The translations under genes and the position numbers were made by a program. Positions 32,305 to 43,782 of a stretch of DNA of 64,000 nucleotides are shown in pieces. The DNA is taken from the NCBI RefSeq assembly GCF_003086295.3, contig NC_092053.1:111989506-112053505 (forward strand). Direction: 5' to 3'. The notes under the pieces are model-generated. The model saw only the letters and a list, made by a program, of their open reading frames with translations, did no database searches and was not told where the DNA came from. This DNA is from Arachis hypogaea (taxonomy: Eukaryota > Streptophyta > Magnoliopsida > Fabales > Fabaceae). Positions within the stretch are counted from its first letter, which is position 1. Each line of letters opens with the position of its first letter.

Positions 32305-34076
32305 TTATGGATGATGACTCTATTTCTAGGCGAAAAATAAAATCATAGTGATAAAATCAATCTTGTTAAGAGTGTTAGTTTCGCCGCAGTAGTTTCTAGT
32401 TCTTTTTTTCTTAGGTGTCTATCCTGACGGTAATAAAGAAAATAATAAAAAAAATCTAATATAAAAAAATCAAATATAAATATTTTTTTAGCGACATAAA
32501 TTAATTCAAAAAAGTATACTAAAATATTATGAATTTATTCTTTGGGAGACAAATTTGGTTAATAATTTAAGAGCACTCGGTCGCAAGAGATTAAAAACCT
32601 GTAGAAATGTTATAACCATGTTGCCTTAAGAGCCTGAATTCAAGTGCTGTGACATGTAAACTCTTCTTCTCGGAGTTATCCATGTAGTAAATATTGTTCA
32701 ATATGTTCCATATTTCATTGTTAAAATGATAAGCAATTCCAAGTCTTTGCAAGACATCAATGAGCTCAAGTTGATCAAGCATCTTTTCCACTTTGCAAAG
32801 GACCATCCTTACTTCTTCCCTTAGCACTTTAATTTTCTCTTTGTATGATTCTTCCTGCGCTAATAATTATTAGATACATGTTGGCCTCAGACATTTTTAG
32901 AAGAGAATATATCAGAATAATGTTCTAGGCCAGCACAATTTATTGTTTTTAGCCAATAATATTTAAAAATATTTGCTAAAAAATTATGCTAAATTGTTGA
33001 ACTAAAAAAATTAAATTATTGGCTAAAAATGCTGATGGCAATATCTACTTTATTATCTATCTTTGGATTTTAGAATAATCCTTAACTTAACACCTAAATT
33101 CTTGCTTTGCTTGCTTAGTTAAGTTGGGTGTTCCTAAACTCTAACTTCTTGCTTTAGATAGTCAATTGAAGAATTTATGTAAAATAAAAACATTTCAAAT
33201 CATGTCCTTAACTTAAGGGTGATATTTTTGAATCGCATACTATTATATTAAAAATCAGTCTTCAAATTTATTTTATTATATATTTATGTATAAATATATC
33301 TGTTGTTTAATTTATTTTTAATGTGTATTTTATATTTTAACATATATTTTATAAGTGAATGATTTGATAGTTTATTTTTTGCATACACATAATATATTAA
33401 TATTATAATTATTATATAAATGAATACATAAACATTAAAAAAAGGGGGTTAATCTATATTATCTTGGTTTGATTCCGATTTTATTATTTTATTTAAAAGA
33501 ATACTGAGATGGGTTCTTTTTTCATATCCTGTTGAGTAGAGCACATTAACCTTATCTTCTTTATAGAATTTCTTTCTTTTTTTTTTTAACCAAATTTTAA
33601 TTAGATCCTTCTTCTTAAATTGCAATTTTTTATTTTATGTATATATCTAGTTACAAACTTTAAATTTTATGAATCTAATTAAAAACCTGATGTATATATA
33701 AAGATTTGTAAAATATTTTTTTATTTGTATCCATAATGTAAAAGGAAAGCTAAGCTCCAAGTTGTTTAAGAATAATGTGATTTGATAAGCAGAATATAGA
33801 CAAATAATATAACACTAGAAAAATGAAAGTAAGAAAGAACACCTTATAATCAGTATTCAATGATTGGATATATTCATAATGCCAAATTGAAGGTTGGAAG
33901 TTTGCCGTGCGTCGGAAAATTGTCGTATTATCATTATTTGAAGCTTTATTCAATGGTAGGCATTGAATTTGCGAAGGGATATTTCTCTTTCTGGTTTCAA
34001 TAAGTGATGAGTTTCTCTCAAATGGAAGCATTTTATTGAACCCAAGTGTGAGTGAAGAAAGGTGAACAAGAGCCAT
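26942..34076 (-). CDS. Terpene synthase, TPS-b (monoterpene/ocimene/isoprene-type), plastid-targeted
   Basis: Seven exons on the minus strand: 34076-33843, 32854-32599, 29322-28947, 28159-27941, 27829-27691, 27565-27317 and 27229-26942. All introns have GT/AG borders and the phases join without a stop, giving 586 aa. The class III terpene synthase intron pattern is kept (376, 219, 139 and 249-nt exons). Residues 1 to about 54 are Ser/Asn/Arg-rich, a likely plastid transit peptide. Motifs: [11 protein letters not shown] (RRx8W, 55-65), [12 protein letters not shown] (RxR region), DDIYD (341-345, DDxxD metal site) and NDLGTYKRE (485-493, NSE/DTE). These predict Mg2+-dependent ionisation of geranyl or dimethylallyl diphosphate in plastids. 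Which product (ocimene, myrcene, isoprene, cyclic) cannot be told. A TATA box lies at 34173-34166. Confidence 0.92.
30172..32030. mobile_element. Large foldback element with TTCGAATTA-rich arms
   Basis: The left arm (about 30172-30730) pairs with the right arm (about 31300-32030). The paired blocks include GCGCATATAAG, AAATCAGCCAAATT, the run of GTAATTCGAATCACACTAAT-type motifs, ATGCATCAGCTATTACAAAT and TTTACATAATTAATAATTTA. The right arm is longer because a MITE is inserted in it. The AT-rich centre has further partial repeats. No transposase. Confidence 0.75.
31591..31762. mobile_element. MULE-type MITE nested in foldback arm, 9-bp duplication
   Basis: TIRs share CTAGGGGGCCAG. A perfect 9-bp duplication ATATGAGTA lies at 31582-31590 and 31763-31771, the length expected for Mutator-like transposition. 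172 bp, non-coding. The duplication falls in the foldback arm, proving the insertion order. Confidence 0.85.
32248..32303. repeat. (AAT)n microsatellite in terpene synthase intron 2
   Basis: About 18 uninterrupted AAT units, likely length-variable between accessions. Confidence 0.9.
32921..33043. mobile_element. MITE in terpene synthase intron 1
   Basis: TTCTAGGCCAGCACAATTTA and, from the other side read backwards, TTGCCATCAGCATTTTTAGCC. Paired inner TTTTTAGCCAAT blocks. The CTAGGCCAGCA start resembles the element at 31591-31762. Confidence 0.5.
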
Positions 34077-34165
34077 GAGGTGTAGAATGAAAAGCCAATC
34101 TCTATTGTGTTATTTACTTGAATATGGATAATTGTTCGTGTAATGAGAATGGCCACAAAGAAGCC

Positions 34166-34173
34166 TTTTTATA
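34166..34173 (-). promoter_or_regulatory. TATA box of the terpene synthase gene
   Basis: TATAAAAA on the minus strand, 90-97 bp upstream of the ATG (34076). Transcription would start near 34140, leaving a 5' UTR of about 60 nt without an upstream AUG. Confidence 0.55.
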
Positions 34174-34820
34174 TCCGAGGATGGATACCGAGGAAGTCCT
34201 ATATTTTCAATTAGAAATTTAGAATTGTCTCTCTTTAAAACCCAAATGCATTACACGTGTTTGTTGTTCACTTACGAGAAATGATATTTAATTTTTCTTT
34301 ATTTTTTTAAATTTATTTTGAAACACCCAAAATATAAATAAAAAAAAGGGGTTGTAAGCAGAAAAATTTCCGTTCACCCAAAACTTAAAGGACAGGCATG
34401 CATCGTCACAATATTTTGGTATTTTCTCGCATCCAACGTTTTAATAAGGTTATGGACAATTGGACACCATCTTTTCGTACGAAAAAGCATCTTTTTGTGG
34501 AAGAGACTCACTTCATGTACTATTTTTCCTTTTTTTGGTGAGGAGAAACCTGTTTGTCTCACTCTCGACATAATGATGCATGGATTTGAAATTTTTTAAA
34601 TTTTAAATTTTATTTTAAAAAATAAAAAATATTTTTTTATTATTTATTTTACAAGATGAACTAAGAAAAAATAGGTTGGACTAAAAAAATAATAAAAGAG
34701 AAACTATTTAAGAGTGAAAAATTACACTTTACTATTTAATCTAAAAATTTAAATTTTAGATGATCCAAATTTATTATGCACAACATGACAAAGTAAAGAT
34801 ATGTATAAACTTAACCGAAA
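34174..34820. other. Upstream region of the terpene synthase gene
   Basis: AT-rich with no supported ORF (34374-34571 has no motif). Expected to contain the promoter; no specific binding site is claimed. Confidence 0.3.
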
Positions 34821-36035
34821 TTATGAAGACTGGATCGGTCATCGAACCTCTCTAGTTATTGATTTATTGATTCATTAGTTCAATAAATTCAAATATGATT
34901 CAATTAGAATAATTATTTTATAATAAAATAATAAATAAAATATAAATAAATATACTAAAATATAATTATAATCTAATATAAACTTTAAAAAGTCATTCAA
35001 CTTTAAATATAATATAGAAAAAATTAATAATTTACAAACACAATGCAATTAAGTACAATTAATTAAGTCCAAACAAAAATGAATAAGGATGAACTAATGA
35101 AGTAAAGCACAAACACAACATAATTAAGCAGAAACAAAAACTAATGAGGATGAGCACAATTAAATCCAATAAAAACACAAAATATCACAATTTCAGCAAC
35201 ACAACACTAGGCAAAAAAAAAAAAAGAAAAACATAAAATACAGAGCAACAACACAATAAAGTAGCCAAAGCTAATTAATAATCAATTAATCATTCAATAA
35301 AAACACAACATTCAATAATCAATATGATTTCTGAGCATTGTCCTTCGATCTGAGCTGTCTAGACAAAGTATGACGAAGAGCGATTGAGCGCGATGGACGA
35401 CGGCGACCAAACGACAACGAACACAACGACAAGCAAACGAAGACTAGATGACGACCACATCATAGGTGAATGAGGAAACATGTTGGTGACTTGGAGCAAC
35501 ACGACTAGATGAGGACAAAAGCTCCTGAGCATGACCGTACCGGACGGCGGCGGAAGCGTGGCTGAGCAAACAAATTAAAGACGACGGATGTCAAGTTCGA
35601 GGAAGCAGTTGTATCGGTGACGGCAAACAGAAGTTGGAGACTTGGAGCACGAGGAAAGCTAGATGAATGGACAATAGACGACAGACTTTGAGTGCGACAT
35701 ATGATAGCATTGTGCCATTGCTTGCGGCAGTGGTGATGACTAGGATTTTTTGGCTCTGAGTTTCTGTGATTTCTTTCTAAATGAAAGAAAGAAAGCGAGA
35801 AACGGGTAGGGGGGAAGAAACAAAGGAATTTGGAATCTGACCTTTTGTGTAAACCAACCAAGTCCCAATTTGGTCTGACTGACCAGTTCTTGATCGGTTC
35901 AATAGTTTTCTAGCGGTTTCTAAAACGGAGGTTTCTCAACATGGACCGAACCTTAAAGTCTCCCAGTTCTTGGTCGGACCAATTTGACCGACCAGTCTGG
36001 TTCGATTTTTAGAACCATGAAATTAACCAATTTGA
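34820..36035. repeat. Degenerate dispersed repeat with GACTGG...CGAACC ends
   Basis: GACTGGATCGGTCATCGAAC near 34829 partly pairs with the reverse complement of the GACCGACCAGTCTGGTTCGA segment near 35978-36005. The interior (35340-35700) is GC-richer, with short CGACGA/GACGAC runs. The minus-strand ORF 35505-35861 has no known domain. Probably an old non-autonomous DNA element. Confidence 0.4.
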
Positions 36036-36156
36036 GTTAGTCTAATAGTTGGCAGATTAAAAAATGTTGTGGGAAACAAAAAAAAGGTGTGCAAAATTTT
36101 GTTTTTATTTGTCTGAACAAAGAATTTCTAGATTTTACTGTCAGCTTAAAATTAGG

Positions 36157-36850
36157 TTAATTGGAGTTAATACTTAAATTGGACCCTAAAATTCTTTTCG
36201 AGCTTCAAGTTGATCTTTGAGGTACTATTTGTTTCCAAAGATTGAAGCAGAAATTGGAAGACTTAGAATCAGTATTGTGTTTAGTGGTCAAAGACTGAAA
36301 TTGAGATTTCAGTCCCAGGACCTAAAATTTTAATTCCTTCAGTACTTCTAGAAAGTGTGGATATAAGGAACTGAAATTTCTTAGGATAATGACTGAAATT
36401 TTAATAACATTTTCTTCAATAACTAAGGATATATTAGTAAATATTTTTATTTCATATTTAGATATTAAGATATAATTCAGTTTTGTACACTTTACACCAA
36501 ATATAATATAGAGATTTAATTTAGTCTTTGTCTTTCAACCTCTCTTTTAAACGCAGCCTTAATGTTCAGTTGTCTCAATTAGGATTCTGAATTTTTCACT
36601 CAGTGACTCACGTTAACCCCTACAGTGATTTCGGTCATTGTCGTATTGACGTGGCATGATGACGTAAAAAATTGATCACATGAAATGAAGTGATGAGATG
36701 TCTATTAGTGACATGTGCCATGTTAATGTAGACGGTAGTGCACATGTTCTAATATAATTTGTGTATGTGTTACTAGTATGTTATCATTGTAAGTGATTCA
36801 ATTTGGTCCTTAAATGTTCATCAATAATTCGTTATAGTCCCCAAACTAGG
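36157..36850. mobile_element. MULE-type element with a nested hAT-like MITE
   Basis: Starts GAGTTAATACTTAAATTGG, like 18124; GTGACTCACGTTAACCCCTA is at 36604, and outward-facing ATTTGGTCCTTAAATGTTCA/TCCCCAAACTAGG sequence ends it near 36850. At about 36222-36560 lies a diverged hAT-like MITE (GTACTATTTGTTTCCAAAGA ... AAACGCAGCC) related to 8980-9372. Confidence 0.5.
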
Positions 36851-37642
36851 AAGCACTTTTGATTTGTGCATACGCACAAGGGTGATGTGTATGCACAGGT
36901 CATGTTTTCTTAAAATTTTTTTATTTTTGATTGTTTGGCTTTTTCAACAGCTTTTAAATTTCTGTAACCCCTGTATAAGGTCTGATAACCAGTTTTAGAC
37001 TCTAGAATAAGTGAGTATATTGAATGCATTAAATTGAGATATTCCTGGATAAATGTTGGTTAAACCAGATGACTTTGTTGTAGGGATGGTGGCTCGTCCT
37101 GTCCGCTGTTAGGATGGTGGTGTTATTTTGCTCACGAGATGAAGGAATTGATAAACTAAATGACAGTGTGGTTAATGAACCTAATGATTTCAAAAACTGA
37201 TCAAAGGACATTGATAATACAAATTGTGATATGATTTACTGTGCTGGCAAGGGCTGAGGTTAATCTCGCTTGCATACTGATCTAATATGTATTCTGGCAA
37301 GGGCAGTGGTTAATCTCGTTTGCGTTCTGACTGATGTTTACTCTTGGTAAGGATGTGGCAAGGATGGTGGTGAATCCTGCTTGTATCGAGCTGAGTTATG
37401 CCAAAATAAGGACGGTGGTTAATCCTTCTTGTTTCGTAGATCTCTCTGTCTGCAAGGTGATAGGGCACTAATTGTAAGAACTGAAAATTTATTTATCCGT
37501 TTAATTGAAAATAAAATAATAATTTAATTGTTCGAAATAGGTTGAAAAATTTAGACATATTAATTTGAAAATTTAAAGGTGAGATTTGGATTCAGTGGAT
37601 TTTTTCGAGTGAAAAATGCGTAAAAATGCGTACCGGTAATTT
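36851..37642. repeat. Repeat region with degenerate GGCAAGG...GTTAATC iterations
   Basis: Between about 37070 and 37440 a 50-75 bp unit of the form GGCAAGGGCAGTGGTTAATC...CTTGC recurs at least five times with much divergence. No ORF. Probably part of a retroelement that was split by the solo LTR that follows. Confidence 0.45.
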
Positions 37643-38439
37643 TGTAATACCCTAACTTTTAGCACCTCATGTTCATACTAAAAGTAAGGCGTTACTAACC
37701 TAATTCCTTTTATTATCTATTTAATATTGAGCCTTTATGCATAAATCTATCGATGGTTTTACTAAAACTTATAATTTTTTCAACGAGAACAAACAACACT
37801 TATTCACATACTTAATATTAATAATACATTGTAGTATTACATACAAAAGCAATTATAAAACTTACCCCTTTAAATAAAACTCTAGCTAACGAAACGAGGA
37901 AAAAATAAATTCTAACAACTTAACTCGTAAACACATTCTTCTGTGCTCCCGCAGCTTTGCAATAAGCCTTCACACTTGTAGCTGAAAGGGGGCAGAAATA
38001 GGGGGTAAGAATTGAGGAGTTCTTAATAGGACTCAGGGTTAGAAGTTTAGTTCATTTTATATATACTTGGTCAGCAATAACAATCAATAAGGGATAATCC
38101 AATTCAACAATTATATAACACAGAATTCAAACAGTCATTTAGCACACCCACAATCACAGAAAACATACTCACAAACAAATATGCGCAAATAAGTATGATG
38201 CATGTCTACTCCTATTGCAAGCCATGAACCCATGTGTCGATTTCCTACCCGCTCCCAAAATTACCCGAGCACGAGTCCCAGATATGGCTTTCCAGATGCA
38301 TACAGTGTGCATATAAGTCTTGCGGCCAGGCTGTATACAATATGACTTTTAAGTATATTTCAATATGCTTACATCTGGAAAACAGTTCTCAGTGTGCGGG
38401 CGTCCCATTATACATTTGGTACTAAGGCCCAAACAAGGT

Positions 38440-38640
38440 CGCATCTGCTCTCCTGTGACAGACAGTCTTTTAAAACATTTTCTTTATCTTTGCCCTCTAC
38501 TCTCCTGTGACAGAGATCCCTTTAGTTAATACATTCTTTTATTCTCGCTTTCTGCTCTCCTGTGGTAGAGGTTCTTTAGATTCTTTTAATATTTGTTCTC
38601 TGCTCTCCTGTGGCAGAGGTTCTTTAATATTTTGCTTTCC
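38440..38640 (+). repeat. Four tandem copies of a CTCTCCTGTGNCAGAG unit in the solo LTR
   Basis: CTGCTCTCCTGTG followed by (A/G)(C/T)AGAG and TTCTTTA recurs at about 38447, 38501, 38546 and 38602, at 45-60 bp spacing. Confidence 0.7.
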
Positions 38641-39747
38641 TTTTCTTTTCTTTCTTCTTCTTTTCTTTCCTATCATTTCATAATATAATTTATGTTCGCA
38701 TTATTCCCTCGCCTTTCCCTAAGTGTATTATGAAAAAGAATCATAAAGTACTTTAATTAAGTCTGTGTTCTCTAAATCTTTTAAGATCATTCTGTTTGTT
38801 CTTCTCTGACTTATAATAATATTAATATCTCTACTAATTAATATTTGTAATAAATATTAAAAATAATATAAATAAAATAATTTAAATAGTAAATAATATA
38901 TATATATATATATATATCTTTTCTTAAAACTTAATTTTATAAAATTTTATTTTTAAACATTTATTAATTACTTTCTAAGTCAAGAACTTTTTAATATTTT
39001 GTTTTTAATTTTAATATTTTATAAAATTATATTCGAACCTCACTATCTTTCATATTTATAAAAATAACCTGAACTTTTATAAAATATTCATTTTTACCTC
39101 TGTACTTTATTTATTATCCAAAATAGCCGAAAATTTATATAATTTCAAATTGTACCTCGATTTTTATATACAAACACAATGTTATCCTTCAAAAATAAAG
39201 TTTAAATATTAATCTTTCTCAAAATATCACATCACAACAGTCCCAAAATCATTAAAACAACTACAGCTGAGCTGTTTCTCATAGCCAAACTAACAAATCA
39301 CAAGCAACAATAATAATTTAACATAAACTCATTCAAACTCAAACAATAATCAAGAAAATCAACATTCACTTATCAAATTCACATTTAATTATTATAAAGT
39401 TACAAAATTCTACTTACAAAATACTCGAAATTTCGAAAAAATTTTCTGACTGAATTGTCAAAGAAAAGAATGTCAGAAATTGTCTGTGCCTATTAGAATT
39501 CCAATTGGCCAAACTCAAAAAGAAGGGGAGCTATATCACCGTCAACTTTCACCGAAAAAATAATATCAACGTATAGAAAAAGAAGATACAAATATTTTTA
39601 TCAGATTAAATTTTTTATTAGAATTACAGATCACAAGAAATCGAAATTAGAAGTTCTTGGTGGGGTCATGGTTTCTTTCCACTCTCTCGTCTCTCTTTCT
39701 TTTTTCTCTTGAAATGAAGTCAGCCATGCAATTTGATTATGATTAAT

Positions 39748-39748
<1 letters not shown>

Positions 39749-39823
<75 letters not shown>
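39749..39823. repeat. (TA)n microsatellite, about 37 units
   Basis: Uninterrupted AT dinucleotides. Ile/Tyr-repeat ORFs on both strands (39631-39843, 39733-39948) are artefacts. Confidence 0.95.
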
Positions 39824-39824
<1 letters not shown>

Positions 39825-40329
39825 CCGCAATGAACTCAGCCACGTTGCTCTCTTTCTTTATTTTATATATATATATATTCGGTCAACTCTTTTTCTTCTT
39901 CTTTTAAATAATAATAATAATGATAATAATAACAATTATAAAAATTAATTTAAATTTTTTTCTATCAAAATAGTTTTTAATAAATAATTCAAACTATTAG
40001 AATAAATTATAATTAAATTAAACTTCAATAATCATAAAATTTTATTTAATTATTTTTAGTAAAATAATTTTTAAAAAAATAAAATTTTAATAAATATAAT
40101 GGCACATAAATAATTAATTATTTAATTTTTAAAAATCTGGAGTCTTACAAATTTAGCTAGCGGTACTGGCTTAAGTCTGTCCAGTATTGTATATGAGAAA
40201 ATAAAAACTATAGAAATACTTAGAAGAATATTTAGAATTAAAAATTAGACACTTATTTTAAAGGTTTTGGCTCGAGGTTAGGCCAAACAAGCCAAAAACA
40301 CAAATTGGATAGACTGGGCCCATGTTGAG

Positions 40330-41959
40330 TGATGAGCGAATAATTTATACGCTTTTTGGCATTGTTCTTAGTATGTTTTTAGTAGAATCTAGTTACTTTT
40401 AGGGATGTTTTCATTAGTTTTTATGTTAAATTCACATTTCTGGACTTTACTATGAGTTTGTATGTTTTTCTGTGATTTCAGGTATTTTCTGGCTGAAATT
40501 GAGGGACTTGAGCAAAAATTAGATTCAGAGGTTGAAGAAGGACTGCTGATGCTGTTGGATTCTGACCTCCCTGCACTCAAAATGAATTTTCTGGAGCTAC
40601 AGAACTCAAAATGGCGCGCTTTCAATTGCGTTGGAAAGTAGACATCCAGGGCTTTCCAGCAATGTATAATAGTTTATACTTTGCCCAAGTTTAGACGATG
40701 CAAACTGGCGTTCAACGCCAGCTCTCTGCCCAATTCTGGCGTCCAGCGCCAGAAACAAGCTGCAAAGTGGAGTTCAACGCCCAAACTGGCACAAAAGCTG
40801 GCATTCAACTCCAAGAATGACCTCTCCACGTGTAGACTTCAAGCTCAGCCCAAGCACACACCAAGTGGGCCTCGGAAGTGGATTTATGCATCAATTACTT
40901 ACTTCTGTAAACCCTAGTAGCTAGTTTATTATAAATAGGACCTTTTACTATTGTATTAGACATCTTTGATCAGTTGTATGTTATCTGAGATCACGTTTGA
41001 GGGCTGGCCTCTCGGCCATGCCTGAACCTTCTTTACTTATGTATTTTCAACGGTGGAGTTTCTACACTCCATAGATTAAGGTGTGGAGCTCTGCTGTTCC
41101 TCAAAGATTAATGCAAAGTACTACTGTTTTTCTATTCAATTCAACTTATTCCACTTCTAAGATATTCATTCGCACTTCAACCTCAATGTGATGAATGTGA
41201 CAATCATCATCATTCCTTATGAACGCGTGCCTGACAACCACTTCCGTTCTACCTTAGATTGAATGAGTATCTCTTAGATCTCTTAATCAGAATCTTCGTG
41301 GTGTAAGCTAGATTGATGGCGGCATTCAAGAGAATTCGGAAAGTCTAAACCTTGTCTGCGTTATTCCGAGTAGGATTCAATGATTGAATGACTGTGACGA
41401 GCTTCAAACTCGCGAGTGCTGGGCGTAGTGACAGACGCAAAAGGAGGGTGAATCCTATTCCAGCATGATCGGGAACCTCAGATGATTAGCCGTGCCGTGA
41501 CAGGGCATCTTGGACCATTTTCACAAGAGGAGGGGATGTAGCCACTGACAACGGTGATGCCCTTGCATAAAGCCAGCCATGGAAAGGAGTAAGACTGATT
41601 GGATGAAGGCAGCCGGAAAGCAGAGGTTCAGAGGAACGAAAGCATCTCTATACGCTTATCTGAAATTCTCACCAATGAATTACATAAGTGTTTCTATCCC
41701 TATTCTATGTTTACTTATTAATTAATTTCGAAAACTCCATAACTATTTTATATCCGCCTGACTGAGATTTACAAGGTGACCATAGCTTGCTTCATACCAA
41801 CAATCTCCGTGGGATCGACCCTTACTCACGTAAGGTTTATTACTTGGACGACCCAGTGCACTTGCTGGTTAGTTGTATCGAAGTTGTGACAAATTATGAA
41901 TTGAGATTAGAGCACCAAGCCTTTGGAGCCTATACCAGAGATTACAATTTTGTGCACCA
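40330..41959 (+). repeat. 5' LTR of element 1
   Basis: Starts TGATGAGCGAATAATTTATA and ends at the CACCA just before the primer site. Carries palindromes CTGGCGTTCAACGCCAG (40705-40721) and CTGGCGTCCAGCGCCAG (40736-40752) and a TATA box. The matching 3' copy starts at 48373. Confidence 0.85.
40930..40937 (+). promoter_or_regulatory. TATA box in LTR of element 1
   Basis: TATAAATA about 600 bp into the LTR. The same position class is occupied in element 2 (54784-54791) and by TATATATA in element 3 (62044-62051), which supports an LTR promoter role. Confidence 0.6.
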
Positions 41960-41965
41960 AGTTTT

Positions 41966-41984
41966 TGGCGCCGTTGCCAGGGAT
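41966..41984 (+). promoter_or_regulatory. Primer-binding site, tRNA-Asp type (one mismatch)
   Basis: TGGCGCCGTTGCCAGGGAT, complementary to the 3' end of plant tRNA-Asp except for one A. Element 2 has the perfect match. Confidence 0.85.
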
Positions 41985-43782
41985 TGTTCGAGTTTGGACA
42001 ACTGACGGTTCATCTTGTTGCTCAGATTAGGTAATTTTCTTTTTGTTTTATTTTCAAAAATTTTTCAAAAACCTTTCAAAAATTTCTCACCTGTTTTTGA
42101 AAAAAAAATGTTTTCAAAAATATATTTTTCTTCAGAATTTTTAAGAATGAATTCTAGTGTTTCATAAAGCATGTTGAGGCCTGGCTGGCTGTAAAGCCAC
42201 GACTGTAGGGCATGTTAGGCGTGTCGTGTCTAAGTTACATACTAAAGCTTGGCTGGCTATTAAGCCATGCCTGACCCTTTGATTGGAGCTTTAGACTAAA
42301 GAGCATAAGATTCCTGGAATTCATATTAAAAATTTTGGAATCCTTATTTTTCTTTTTCAAAATGATTTTCAAAAAAATTAAAAGAAAATACAAAAAAAAT
42401 CATAAAATCATAAAAATCAAAAAAATATTTTTTGTGTTTCTTGTTTGAGTCATGTGTCATGTTATAAGTTTGGTGTCAATTGCATACTCATCTTGCATTT
42501 TTTTCGAAAATTTTCATGCATTCATAGTGTTCTTCATGATCTTCAAGTTGTTCTTGGTAAGTCTTCTTGTTTGATCTTTGCATTTGTATGGTTTGTGTCT
42601 TTTCTTGTTTTTCATATGCATTCTTGAATTCTTAGTGCCTAAGCATTAAAGATTTCTAAGTTTGGCATCTTGCATGTTTTCCTTGCATTAAAAGTTTTTC
42701 AAAAAAATGTGTTCTTGATGTTCATCATGATCTTCATAGTGTTCTTGGTGTTCATCTTGACATTCATAGCATTCTTGCATACATTCATTGTTTTGATCCA
42801 TAACTTTCATGCATTGCATCATTTTTCTTGTTTTTTCTCTCTCATCATAAATATTCAAAAAATCAAAAAAATATCTTCCCCTTTTTCTCTCTTAAAATTT
42901 CGAAAATTAGATTTGACTTTTTCAAAAATTTTTAAAATTTAGTTATTTTTATGAGTCAAATCAAATTTTCAATTTAAAAATCTTATCTTTTTCAAAATCC
43001 TTTTCAAAAATCAAATCTTTTTCATTTTTCTTATCTATTTTCGAAAATTTTAAAAAAAAATATTTTTCAAAAATATTTTTCTTAATTTTACATCATATTT
43101 TCTAAAATAACATCATCAATTAATGCTTTGATTCAAAAATTTCAAGTTTGTTACTTGCTTGTTAAGAAAGATTCAAACTTTGAGTTCTAGAATCATATCT
43201 TGTGAATCAAGTCATTAATTGTGATTTTAAAAATCAAATCTTTTTCAAAACTAATTCCAATCATATCTTTTCAAAAATATCTTCTTATCTTATCTTTTTC
43301 AAAAATTTGATTTCAAAATATCTTTTCTAACTTCCTAACTTCTTATCTTTTCAAAATTTGTTTCAACTAACTAACTAACTTTTTGTTTGTTTCTTATCTT
43401 TTTCAAAACTACCTAATTAACTCTCTCTCTCTCTAATTTTTGAAAATATCTTCCCTCTTTTTCAAAAATTCTTTTTAAATTAACTAATTATTTTAATTTT
43501 TGATTTTTTAATTTTCGAAAAATTACTAACCTTTTTCAAAAACTATTTTCGAAAATCACTGACTCTTTCTCAAAAAAAAAAAAAAAATCGAAAATTCTCC
43601 TTCTCTCTCATCTTATTCTATTTATTTATTCATCTACTAACATCTCTTCCTCACATCATTCACCAAATTTGAACCCCCCTTCCATCTGTGTTCGAATTTT
43701 TCTCTTCTTCTACTAACAATAAGGAACCTCTTTACTGTGACATAGAGGATTCCTCTTCTTTTCTTTTTCTCTTCTCTTTCTT

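Larger units (their letters stand above)
29323..32598 (-). other. 3.3-kb intron 2 of the terpene synthase, repeat-filled
   Basis: Far larger than the other introns of this gene (87 to 988 bp). It contains a large foldback element (about 30172-32030), a nested MULE-type MITE (31591-31762) and an (AAT)n microsatellite. Flanking AT-rich pieces near 29880-30130 and 32040-32250 resemble each other in direct orientation (AAATTTGTAAAGTTGAAYAC-type). No coding sequence inside. Confidence 0.75.
37643..40149 (+). mobile_element. Solo LTR, 2.5 kb, 5-bp target-site duplication
   Basis: Begins TGTAATACCCTAAC and ends GTCTTACA, so the ends are inverted (TGTAA/TTACA). It is flanked by AATTT at 37638-37642 and 40150-40154. 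No PBS, ORF or second LTR is associated, so it is a solo LTR from unequal recombination. It contains tandem repeats (38440-38640) and a long (TA)n run. The start resembles the LTR at 50952, suggesting related Ty3/Gypsy families. Confidence 0.8.

Noticed and set aside
26942..34076. Terpene biosynthetic gene cluster
   Set aside because: Only one terpene synthase; no P450, acyltransferase, prenyltransferase or other partner gene is in the window.
35505..35861. Minus-strand ORF of 118 codons
   Set aside because: Basic, Ser/Arg/His-rich, no domain, and located in a degenerate dispersed repeat.
39631..39948. ORFs on both strands with Ile-Tyr repeats
   Set aside because: Translation of a (TA)n microsatellite.
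41966..41984. tRNA-like sequence
   Set aside because: It is only the 19-nt complement of a tRNA-Asp 3' end, positioned right after an LTR, so a primer-binding site rather than a tRNA gene.
42670..42942. Hydrophobic ORF in the element 1 leader (also 63417-63837 in element 3)
   Set aside because: Phe/Leu/Ser-rich translation of TTTTCAAA-type leader sequence; not conserved as a frame.
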